64,000 nucleotides of DNA, taken from CAWABB01 sp963701735. GTDB taxonomy: Bacteria > Bacteroidota > Ignavibacteria > UBA10030 > UBA6906. The notes beneath the pieces are model-generated. The model was not told the DNA's origin and searched no databases. It worked only from the letters and a program-made list of their open reading frames with translations. Positions 31,236-41,348 of the stretch are shown piece by piece. Both the position numbers and the translations under genes were made by a program. The first letter of the stretch is position 1. Each line of letters opens with the position of its first letter. The stretch lies in assembly GCA_963701735.1 (NCBI GenBank), contig CAVPBI010000010.1, forward strand, positions 186,001 through 250,000. Direction: 5' to 3'.

Positions 31236-32544
31236 ATGCACCTTCTGCGACGACACTGGCTTGCTGTCACACTGGCCGTTCTGGGCCTTGTGTATGTTGC
31301 GCTGCTGGCTGTCATCAACCGCGAGCCGGATGCCGGACCGACGGAAATCTATTTTGCCGACAGGATTACTGACGCTCACAGGGTCCTGATTGAACGGTAC
31401 AACCGCCTGCATGCCGGGGAAGTCCGGGTCGTCCCGATCGACTTCCCGAACGCAGAGTTTACCACGAACGAGCGGAAGGAAATCCTTGCGCGGTCGCTTC
31501 GGGGTGAGGGGGACGGCATCGATCTTCTCGCGGTCGATGTCATCTGGGTCCAGCGTTTCGCGAAGTGGTGCGAGCCGCTGGGGGAGCATTTCACTTCTGA
31601 CGAACTGCAACGGATTCTCCCCGTGGCCCTCGCCTCCTGCTACAGCGACAGCATGCTCATGGCCGTCCCGTTCGACCTTGTTCAGGGTGTCCTGTATTAC
31701 AGAGAGGATCTTGTGCGTGCGTTACCGGGCGGGGACAGAGTCCTGAAGTCGCTCGAGGCGCCGATCAGCTGGCCCGATTTCATCGCCCTTCACCGTGAGT
31801 ACAGGGGCCACGGGCCCTTCTACGTGTTCCCTGCAGCCGAATACGAAGGGCTGATTTGCAGCTTCATCGAGCTCCTCCTCGGTCTTCAAGGCGACTACTT
31901 TGAAGCACACGGGTTCGACTTCGTCACGCCCGAGGCGCGGCAGTCTCTCGGCCTTCTGGTCGACCTCGTTCAGAAATATCAGGCTGCGCCTCCGGTCGTC
32001 ACGGGTCTTACGGAGGTGCCAAGCTACGAATACTTCCTTCGGAACGACGGTCTCTTTTTGCGCGGGTGGACCAGTTACGACCAGGATTTCAAGGCATCGG
32101 CGTACGACACCGTGAGGGAGGCGCGCCTCCGAAGGGCGCCGATCCCATATTTCCCGAACGGGACGGCCGGCCTCGGTGTTCGGGGGATGGAACCTCATGG
32201 TTTCCAGATTCAGCGCCAAGAAACGCGAGGCGATGGACTTCATGAAGTTCCTTCTCAGCGATGACGCGCAGGAAGTCGTGTACGCGTCGGGGGGATACCT
32301 TCCGGTGGTCACGTCGTTCTACGCGGATACGGCAGTCGCGAGGAAGTATCCGGAGGTCAAGGCTCTGCATGCATTCATGCAGTCGGGAGTGACACGACCC
32401 GCCGGGAAAGACTATACGAAGTACTCGAAGATCATGGCGACATACTTCTCTCAGGCCATACAGGGAAAACTCCCGGTCGAGAGGGCGCTCGAAAACACCA
32501 CGCGGGACATCCGGGTCGAGCAGGCGCTCGGTCTGATCCGGTAG
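31236..32544 (+). CDS. Extracellular solute-binding protein (ABC type 1), frame-broken
   Basis: A ~435-residue periplasmic sugar-binding protein of ABC family 1. The N-terminal TM/signal stretch is WLAVTLAVLGLVYVALLAV; mature features are TEIYFADRITDAHRVLIERYN, GDGIDLLAVDVIWVQRFAKWC, and in the C-lobe WNLMVSRFSAKKREAMDFMKFL with SGGYLPV. The frame changes near 32170. No ABC permease or ATPase is nearby; instead a histidine kinase begins 13 bp downstream. The hydrophobic segment lacks an obvious cleavage site, so it could stay membrane-tethered and serve as a periplasmic sugar sensor for the kinase. That role is inferred from the arrangement. Confidence 0.8.
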
Positions 32545-32557
32545 GCAGGGATACACC

Positions 32558-34061
32558 GTGCGTCTCCCCGGCCGACTTCGCGGCAAGCTCTCGCAGTACC
32601 GGTTCGAGATCCGGCACATCCTGGTACTGCTCGACCGTCCTGATTCTCTTCCAGATTATCCTCGCTTTTTTCCAGAAATCCCTGCTTGACAACTTCCTGA
32701 GCGGGGCGCAGGACTGGTTCCAGAAATACCACGCCGAACGAGTGGCGATCGTCAGTTCGGCGACCCTCGAGATCCTGTTTCAGAACCAGCAACGGTTTCA
32801 CGCGCAGGGCAGACGAGAAGGAGCACACCGCCGTCTATTCGTTCAACGTCTTCGTGAAACAGCAGATGGTCCAGCGGGAGATCGAGGACATCTCGTTGTT
32901 CCTCCTCAAAGATCAGCGAGTGTTCCTCGTTCGCAGCGGCCAGGATCTGCACAATTTCTTCCGTCGCACGCTGAAGGCATCCCCTCACGGACACCGGCGC
33001 AGCGCAGTCCGTCCGGCCTCAAGCTGTTTCTGGCCTCGGAGGGGGAGCTCCATGATCGAGAAAAGGTCCTGAGCTCGGTCGTCAATCAGAACACGTTCGA
33101 GGTGCTGGTCCCGTTCGTGCCGGACGGGGAATACGTCGGGGCGATGTACATGCGCGTCTCGCCAGACTTCACGTTCCTGACCGACGAGGTCCGATCAAAC
33201 TTCGACGCCGTGGCGCTTACGTTCTCCGCCCTCATCCTCATCGGCCTGATCGCCATCTTCAGCGTCTCGTCCCGCGCGGTGCGCGACCGCAACGCCGCGC
33301 AGGAACTGCTCTTTGCCGAACACAAGGAGTTCCTTGAGACGCAGATCAAGCTCGAGAAGGAGTCTCTCTTCACCCGGAGAATCTATCACACCCATCACAA
33401 AGCAGAAAAGATCACGGCGTTCATCAAGGATGATGTGCGCCAGATGTCTTCCGGAAACCTTGATCTCTTGAAGCACCGGGTCATCAAGTATACCAACTTC
33501 ATTTCGCGCATTATCTACGACATGAAGTGGTACGATCAGGACATCAATACGATCGTCAACCCCATCTTTCTCACAGACATCAACGCCGTCATCACGTTCA
33601 TCATTGACAATGTCTTCCTGCGGATTTCCAGCAAGAACGAAATGTTCGAGTTTGTCCTGGACCTTGACCCCGGGCTCCCGTCCGTCCCCGTCAACGAGTA
33701 TATCGTCTGGGAAATCCTCGAACCTCTCATCCAGAACAGCATCGACCACAGCGCCATACCGCGCGTAACGGTGCGTCTCCACACCCGGCATGAGAGTAAC
33801 GCCAGAATGTCCTATATTGTCATCGAGGATAACGGCGTGGGGATTGATCCCCCGTTGCTGGAGCCCGGAGCGAAGGGGATCGCCCGCATCTTCATGGAGG
33901 GTGAATCTACGCATAGAAACGTCGGCTCCCATTCCGGCTACGGGTGCTACATCGCCCACCAGCTTGCCGTTGGCAAGTGCGGGTGGTCTCTGCAGGCGGA
34001 CAACATTCCCGCCGGCGGGTGTCGGTTCACGATCGGGATTTCGATGCGAGGCGCGTCATGA
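32558..34061 (+). CDS. Membrane sensor histidine kinase, frame-broken
   Basis: A ~500-residue two-TM sensor kinase. GTG 32558 with a CAGGG-type site. TM1 is HILVLLTVLILFQIILAFF (frame shift near 32625), then a ~190-residue periplasmic sensor domain (shifts near 32800 and 33005), TM2 VALTFSALILIGLIAIFSV, a coiled linker, and a dimerisation helix with the unusual phosphoacceptor region TRRIYHTHHKAEKITAF. The ATPase domain has the N-box EPLIQNSIDHS, G1 DNGVGID and G2 GSHSGYGCY. It is flanked by a solute-binding protein and an NtrC-type regulator whose ATG overlaps its stop, a coherent signalling unit probably controlling the mannan genes. The ligand is inferred. Confidence 0.8.
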
Positions 34062-35514
34062 CTCCTGGTGCGGTCATTTCGATTCTGCTCGTGGAGGACG
34101 AGGATTTTGACGTCGAGCGCGTGCGCAACACGGTCCGCCTGTTCGCGTCCCGGATCAACATCGGCGAGGTTGTCTCCAACGGGAAAGCGGCCCTTGACCT
34201 CCTGCAGGCCTCAAAGGATGCGTACGACATCGTCATCCTTGACTACCAGATCTCCGGCGGATTGAGGGGCGAGGAGCTGATCCGCAAAATGAAGGAGATC
34301 GATCCGTTCATCCAGATCATCGTCATCACGAAGATGACGATCAACGTCTCCGATTTCAATTTTGCCAAGTAACCTTCTGAAGGCCGGGGCGTTCTGGTAT
34401 TGCACGAAGTATCCGGGGAATATAGAAGAGTATATCTACCAGCCCACGGACTTCCTTCTGAGCATTTTCAACGCGGCGGAGAAACGCAGGCTCGAAAAGC
34501 AGAAGGTGAAGTCTGACAGCCGGCTGATGCAGAACATCGAGTCGCTGCTCGATGCGAAGCAGTTGATCGGCGATTCGACGCCAATGGTGCAGCTGAAGGA
34601 GTCGATCGACAAATACGCAAAGAGCGACGTCAACATCCTGATCAGCGGTCCGACAGGGACGGGCAAGGAGCTCGTCGCCTGGAACATCTATCTGAAGAGT
34701 CGGCGGAAATACGAGAGCTTCATCCGCATCAATTGCGGAAGCATTCCAAGGGAGCTCATTGAGAGCGAGCTGTTTGGGTACGAACGGGGGTCGTTCACGG
34801 GGGCCACGGGCCCCAAAGCGGGGCTCTTCGAGCTCGCGCACCACGGAACGGTGTTTCTCGACGAGGTGTCGGAGCTGGCGCCCCCCGCTCAGGTCAAGCT
34901 CCTGCGTGTCATCCAGGACGGGGAGATCGAGAAGATCGGGCGACGCGGGAGCCTCTCGGTGGATGTTCGGGTGATCGCCGCAACGAACAGGAACCTCGCG
35001 CATGAAGTGAGCGAAGGACGGTTTCGAGAGGACCTGTATTACCGGTTGAATGTCGTTCCGCTGGACGTCGTTCCCCTCCGGCAGCGGGACGGAGGACATC
35101 CAATTGCTGTTCGACCATTTCCTCGCCTTCTTTGCCGCCGACATGGCTCGGCCCGTGCCCTCGGTCGAAACCAGGGCGCGACAGTTGCTGGCCAACTACA
35201 AGTGGCCCGGGAACGTCAGGGAACTCAGGAACGTCGTGCAACGCCTCGTCCTCAATTGTCCGGAGAAGATCACGGCGAAGGATGTCAGCGATCCCATGAT
35301 CCTCAGGGATCACGTTCCTCATCGGGAGTCCAGCAGCTTTGAGGATCTGGCCAGCGGGCAGGTGCTCCCGCTGCGGGAGATCGAGCGCCTGTTTCGAACC
35401 CGCTATTTCCAGTACGTCAGGGGGATCTCCAGCTCCGATTCCAATGCGGCCGAAAAGCTCGGACTGGCACCCTCGAATTTCCACAGGATGTGCAAAGAGC
35501 TGGGAATCAAGTGA
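34058..35514 (+). CDS. NtrC-family sigma-54 response regulator, frame-broken
   Basis: A ~485-residue regulator. ATG 34058 overlaps the kinase stop (ATGA). Receiver domain: acidic pocket VEDED, phospho-Asp in VILDYQ (D62), switch Lys in ITKM. AAA+ domain: Walker A GPTGTGKE, a GSFTGA loop (variant of GAFTGA that touches sigma-54), Walker B TVFLDEVSEL, and RFREDLYYRLNVV. C-terminus: Fis-type helix-turn-helix with AAEKLGLAPSNFHRMCKELGI. The frame shifts near 34368 and 35085, with all family blocks retained across the breaks. It would activate sigma-54 promoters once phosphorylated by the neighbouring kinase. I did not find a convincing -24/-12 site by eye. Confidence 0.87.
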
Positions 35515-35516
35515 CG

Positions 35517-35969
35517 ATGCACTTCCGCCGCCTGCGTGTCGTTGGTCTGCTGGTTCTGTTACTCTGCCTTCATGAGGGAAGGGTGGCGAGTGGTCTTCAG
35601 CAGGACCGTGTTCCGGACACCGTCGAGGTGCGGTACCCCTGCGTGATTTTCTACAGCTCTTCGCCGGCCGAATACGACTCCCTGATCACCTCCGTCCCGT
35701 TCTGGTTCGACTCCCTCGGAAACCGTTTTGCGGCCACGATGCGCGGTGTCGGTCCGTTTCTCAACAAGCATGGCCTGGAGAGCATCTTGACGTCGGCCAC
35801 GGAGTTCGTTTTCGTCAACGGCGACACCGTGCGCATCAGCCGGAAGCCCTTTGCCGACCTGTTTGGAACGATCTGCTATGCGCCGGGCAAAGAACCTCTT
35901 GTCCTCAAAGGGGTGACGTCCGAATCGAACATCCTCCAGGCCGTGATCCGGTATTTCGACATCCGCTGA
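35517..35969 (+). CDS. Small secreted protein of unknown function
   Basis: A 150-residue protein starting 2 bp after the regulator stop at ATG 35517 (a GTG at 35511 is an alternative). Signal peptide MHFRRLRVVGLLVLLLCLHEGRVASG. The mature part is rich in aromatic and beta-forming residues (RYPCVIFYSSSPAEYD, NRFAATMRGVGPFLNKHGLE, NGDTVRISRKPFADLFGTI) and has two Cys. I do not recognise the family. Its tight coupling to the kinase/regulator pair suggests a periplasmic accessory of the sensory unit or of the surface machinery. Confidence 0.7.
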   Translation: MHFRRLRVVGLLVLLLCLHEGRVASGLQQDRVPDTVEVRYPCVIFYSSSPAEYDSLITSVPFWFDSLGNRFAATMRGVGPFLNKHGLESILTSATEFVFVNGDTVRISRKPFADLFGTICYAPGKEPLVLKGVTSESNILQAVIRYFDIR

Positions 35970-36013
35970 TCTTCTCCCGGATTGCGGCCGCGAAGTCAAC
36001 TTCGGAGGTCTAC

Positions 36014-38393
36014 GTGGCATTCCTCGAATACTCCTGGCAACGAACCGTTCTATTCTTTGCCCTTCTCCTCACTTGTGCGCTCGTTCCTGCTCGCTCCGTT
36101 TCTCAGCCATGGATCCAGTATCGCGAGCATGAAGTCTTCCTCAACGGGTGCAACATTGCCTGGGTCAATTTTGCCGCGGACATAGGGCCCGGGGTAACGA
36201 ATCTCGCCGCTTTCCGGTCCATGTTCGATTCCGTGAGGGCCAGAGGCGGGAATTCCATGCGGCTCTGGCTCCACACGACGGGAGCAACTTCGCCTGCTTT
36301 TGATGCCAGCGGGCTCGTGATGGGACCGGGAAATGGGACGATCTCCGACCTGGAGGCGATCCTCAATCTGGCCTGGGACCGGCGGATCGGGCTGCTGCTC
36401 TGTCTCTGGTCATTCGACATGCTCCGGATCTCGAACGGTTCTACGGTGACGGGCCGCGCGATGCGCATCCTCACAGACACCATCGCCACCGCCGCCTATG
36501 TCAACAATTCCCTGATCCCGATGGTGACTGCACTCCGGGGCCACCCGGGGATTCTTGCATGGGAAGTGTTCAACGAAGCGGAGGGGATGAGCAACGAGTT
36601 CGGATGGGATTTCACCTATCACGTTCCGATGGCGCACATCCAGCGATTCGTCAATCTGGTCGCGGCTGCCGTGCACCGGACCGACACGATGGCTCAGGTG
36701 ACAAACGGCGCCTGGAGTTTTCTTGCACTGAGCGATCAGAACCCCGTCCTCAGACTCGGTGAGCCCGGAAGTGCACAGGATGCTCCGGAGTTCCCGGACC
36801 GGCAGCACATCGAGGACGCCTTCGCCCAACGCTATGGCGAACGGATGAGTGCCGACTCCATCCTCGCCCGATTCAAAGGTCTTGCGAACAGCAACTACTA
36901 CCGTGATGACCGCCTCATTGCCGCGGGGGGACAGCCGGATGGTATTCTGGACTTCTACACCGTGCACTACTACGACTGGGGCGGGACTGCAATCTCCCCG
37001 TTCCATCACGCCGCCTGGGAATGGGGGCTTGACAAGCCGTTGGCGGTCGCGGAGTTCTATGCGCTTGAAACGTTCGGCGTCCCGTACGGAGAGCTCTACC
37101 GCAATCTGTACGACAACGGATACGCCGGAGCGATGGTCTGGTCGTGGAACGACAACGCCACGCAGCAGGCACGCTCGAAGATTCTGATGCGGGATCTCTA
37201 CCTGCTGCACGCGTCGGACCTGGACCTCGACCCTGTGTCCGGCCGTATCTACTCATTCACCACGACCAGGTCACAGATCGAATCGGGCGATCCGGTTACG
37301 GTCGCGTGGCAAACCACACCAGGTTCTGCGGTGACACTGGACGGGGTGGCCGTGGCGACAAAAGACAGCCTCATCGTAAGCCCAGCGGTCACGTCCGCCT
37401 TCGAGCTCGTGAGCCAGGGCGCAGTGGCAGATACCGCCATCCTCACGATCAGCGTGATCCCGGCGGGACGCATCCTCTCGTTCACGGCGTCACCATCCAC
37501 GATCGGGGTCGGCGAAACCGCGCTTCTCCGGTGGTCCACCGCCAGGGGATCGGCGGTGAAGCTCGATGGCAGCCCGGTGAACGAAGACGACTCTCTCCTG
37601 GTAGCGCCGCACGCGACAACGATCCTACCTGTTGGAGACGGATGGAGCCGTGCAGGAATCCCGTGCGCAGATCGTCACCGTTGTGGCGCCTGACCAGGTC
37701 AACCGTGCCCTGGGCCGGCCAGTGACCGTTTCCTCGAGCACCACAGAGCCTCTCACAGCGAACCCTCAAAACGTCGTGGACGGCAACACCGCCACCCAGT
37801 GGGTCAGTGCCTCCAATGACGTCCAGTCCGTCTTGATAGACCTGGGGCAGCGGTTTGAGAGTCTGAAGGTGGTTCTCTCGTGGGGATCAAACTTTGCCAC
37901 CCGGTACCGGCTGGCGATTTCAGGGGACGGCGTGTTGTGGACACTGCTGCGCTCGGTACCTGCCGGCACGGGAGGGACGGCGATCCACGATTCCCTTTCG
38001 GGAGAAGGGAGGTACTTCAAGATTCTGCTCGACAAGAGGCACTCTACCACATCCGGGTATGCGCTGCGCGAGGTCGCGTTCTTCGGCATCCCAGCCACCT
38101 CCGGTGCGGGCTCATCTGCCGAGCTCCCAGCCGGGGTCACCCTCCAACAGAACTACCCTAATCCGTTCAACGGGCAGACCAGGATAGAGTATCAGCTGGG
38201 GTCTGCCGCATGGGTGCGGCTGGCCGTCTTCGACCTGCTTGGCAGGGAAGTAGCCGTCCTCGCTGATGAGAGACGCGAGGCTGGTCTGCACGCAGTGACG
38301 TTCGATGCCGGGCAGGTGGCAAGCGGGGTGTACTACTACCGCCTCCAGGTGGGGACGACAGTGCAGACAAGAGGATTGATTGTCGTGCGCTAG
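36014..38393 (+). CDS. GH5-like mannanase/cellulase with Ig, F5/8C and T9SS domains, frame-broken
   Basis: A ~792-residue secreted hydrolase. GTG 36014 with a GGAGG site; signal peptide ending ARSVSQ. The clan GH-A catalytic domain (about 32-410) has the acid/base Glu in LAWEVFNEAEG (E188), FYTVHYYDWGG and the nucleophile Glu in LAVAEFYALE (E347). Two Ig-like repeats follow, each with the pattern GS.V.LDG..V, then an F5/8-type C (discoidin) carbohydrate-binding domain (NRALGRPVTV to LREVAFFG) and the T9SS domain NYPNPFNGQTRIEY. One frame change near 37625. The tail is closely similar to that of the GDSL gene at 41349. Probably cuts mannan or glucomannan; exact specificity unknown. Confidence 0.8.
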
Positions 38394-38456
38394 GGGGGTC
38401 CTCTCCCATGGCACACCGACGTGGAGACATGAGAGCTTCTCCAAAGGAGGTCTGAC

Positions 38457-41301
38457 ATGAGGCGTACGTGCAGGAACGTGTTGACCATCTGCGGATTTCT
38501 CACCCTGGCGGGAAACATCCCATCCGTCGCACAAACGCCCCCGTACCTCGACCCGACGGTCCCGGTCGACCAGCGCGTGGACGACCTTCTGGGCCGCATG
38601 ACGCTCGACGAGAAAATCGGCCAGATGATGCAGGTGGACCATACCAACATCGCCGCGAATCCCGGCCTGGTGACAACGTACTTCATCGGCTCGGTTCTGA
38701 GCGGCGGGGATTCGAAAACCGGTGACAACACTACCCCGGCCTGGGCCGACCTGTACGATACCCTTCAGGCACGTGCCCTCTCAACGCGGCTGAAGATTCC
38801 GATCATCTACGGTATCGATGCGGTCCACGGGAACAGCGGCGTCTACGGGACGACCATCTTTCCGCACAATATCGGCCTCGGTTGCACCAGGGACTCCGCA
38901 TTGGTTGCGCAGGCCGCACGTGTAACTGCCGTCGAGCTCTCCGCCACAGGGATTGACTGGACGTTCGGGCCGTGCGTTGCCGTGCCGAGGGATGAGCGGT
39001 GGGGACGAACCTACGAGGGATTTGGCGAAACCCCGGAGCTCGCCGTACAGCTCGGCGTTGCCGCTGTGCGGGGCCTGCAAGGCGATTCCCTTGCCGGCGC
39101 CACGAGTGTGGTAGCTTGCGCAAAGCACTATCTGGGCGACGGTGGAACGCTGGGGGGTGTGGACCAGGGGAACACTGTCGCCGACGAAGCGACCATTCGC
39201 GCCATCCATCTTCCCGCGTATGATGCAGCGATGGATGGCGGCGTGGGCAGCGTCATGGCATCCTTCAGCAGCATCAATGGCGAGAAAGTGCATGGGAGCG
39301 GCTACTGGCTGAACACCGTTCTGAAATCCGAGCTCGGCTTCAACGGGTTCGTCGTGTCCGATTGGGCGGGTATCGACCAGCTCGGCGGCGACTACACAGA
39401 GTGCGTTCAGAAAGGCGTGAATGCCGGTATTGACATGGTGATGCTCCCACACCGCTACAACGATTTCCTGCTGGCGATGAGGACGCTTGTCAATGGAGGT
39501 CAGATCGCACAGACACGTCTTGATGACGCCGTGCGGAGGATCCTGACCGTGAAGTTCCGGAAAGGCCTGTTCGAACGCCCCTTCGTGGATCGCAGCCATT
39601 TTCCCGCTCGTGGGGTCCGCCGGGCACCGCGAAGTCGCGCGACAGTGTGTGCGCCAGTCGGTGGTGGTTCTCAAGAAGAAGGATGGGATCCTCCCGCTCT
39701 CGAAGCACAGCGCGCGTATTCTGGTCGCCGGGTCGCACGCGGACAATCTGGGGTACCAGTGCGGAGGATGGTCGATTCGGTGGCAGGGAGGGAGCGGGGC
39801 CATCACGCAGGGAACAACCCTCCTTGAAGCCATGAGAGCCGCTGCTCCGACAGCGGTCATCGACTATTCCCCGACCGGCGAATTCGCGGATACCGCAGGT
39901 GACGCATCGGTTGTCGTGGTCGGCGAGCTCCCATACGCGGAAGGGCTGGGCGACCGTTCAGACCTTGCACTTCCCTCCAGTGATGTCGAGTTGATCAAGC
40001 GCATGAAGAGTCTTGGCCACCCGCTTGTGCTGATCGTGGTCACCGGGAGACCTCTTATCATCGAGCCGGCCATCCACTTCAGCGATGCCATTGTTGTGGC
40101 ATGGCTCCCCGGGACCGAGGGGAGCGGCGTAGCAGACGTCCTCTTCGGTGATTTCACGCCCACCGGCCGTCTGTCGCATACCTGGCCAAAGACGATGACG
40201 CAGATCCCGATCAATGCCGGCGACGGCGTGTACGAGCCGCTCTATCCGTACGGATATGGCATTGCCTCCCTCGAGGATTCCCCGCGTGGATCATCGCCGG
40301 TGGTGGAGTCGGCCATTGTGGGAAAGGATGGGTCGTTCGTTGAAGCCACCTTCAACAAGCCCATGGTGAACCCCGCCGAACGTACCGCCGACTTCGTCCT
40401 CACCCGGGACGGGCTTCCGTTTCACGTGACTATGACGCAATCCCTGAAGCCCGGCGACTCGACCACGATTGTCCTGCAGCTGGACAGTGCCTATCGACGC
40501 CAGCAGGTTGTGACACTTGCCTATCAGTCTGGAACGCTCGGCTCCGCGGATGGCGGGGTCCTGAACCCGTTCGGTCCGCGCGACGTGTACAACTGGGCGA
40601 CTCCGGCTGCAGTTGCGGTCCCTGGCTGGATTGATGGGGAAAACTACAGTGCAATGGAGGGCCTCTCCCAGGAGGCAACCACGGACACCGGGAGGGGAGT
40701 CGACCTGATCGACTTCGATGGGAGTGACTGGCTTGAGTATCTGATCAACGTGCGAAGCGTGGGATACTATAGGCTCACGCTTCGCATCGCCAGCGAGTCA
40801 CAAGCCGGATCTCTCTCGCTCTCGAGCGGGGGCAGGAATCTCGGCGTTGTCAATCTGCCAGTCACCGGCAGCTCGCAGAGCTGGACGACAATCGCACAAA
40901 CAGTGGGACTGCTTGCCGGAGAGCAGACGATGCGGCTCTCCGTGCTTACCGGAGGGTTTCGACTTCACTGGCTTTCCATTGAGGACCGCGTCACGTCAGC
41001 AGACACGGACACGCCTCTGCCCGTTCTCGACGCGGCTGGGCAAAACTACCCCAATCCGTTCAACCCGACTACCACGGTCACGTACTCGGTTGGCGCACCG
41101 GGACGAGTGACAGTGACGATTATTGATGCGCTCGGGAGGCCGGTGCGAACGCTTGTGGACCGCGACCATGTGTCCGGCCCGTACGCTGTGACGTGGGACG
41201 GAACAGATGAAGCCGGACATCCTGTCTCGTCCGGCGCCTATATCTATGAAGTGCGCGGTCAGCACTCCGTGCACGTCAGGAAGATGATGCTCGTGCGGTG
41301 A
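38457..41301 (+). CDS. GH3 beta-glycosidase with CBM6-like and T9SS domains, frame-broken
   Basis: A ~947-residue exported exo-glycosidase. Strong AAAGGAGGT site before ATG 38457; signal peptide ending PSVAQ. GH3 N-domain: GIDAVHG, GPCVAVPRDERWGRTYEGFGE, AKHYLGDGG, nucleophile Asp in FVVSDWAG (D302). The frame shifts near 39605 in a TTTTCCC run, and the second domain continues: QSVVVLKKKDGILPL, LPGTEGSGVADVLFG, TGRLSHTWPKT, PYGYG. Then an extra beta domain, a CBM6-like domain (PGWIDGENYSAMEG to LHWLSIE) and the T9SS domain NYPNPFNPTTTVTY to KMMLVR. It would release monosaccharides (beta-glucosyl or beta-mannosyl ends) from glucomannan oligosaccharides outside the cell. Confidence 0.88.
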
Positions 41302-41348
41302 GTGAGCGTGTGGCAAGCGTCGATAGAACTCAAAGAGGAGATACTCAC

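Noticed and set aside
31236..32544. Complete ABC sugar transporter
   Set aside because: Only the binding protein is present; the following genes are a kinase and a regulator, with no permease or ATPase in the window.
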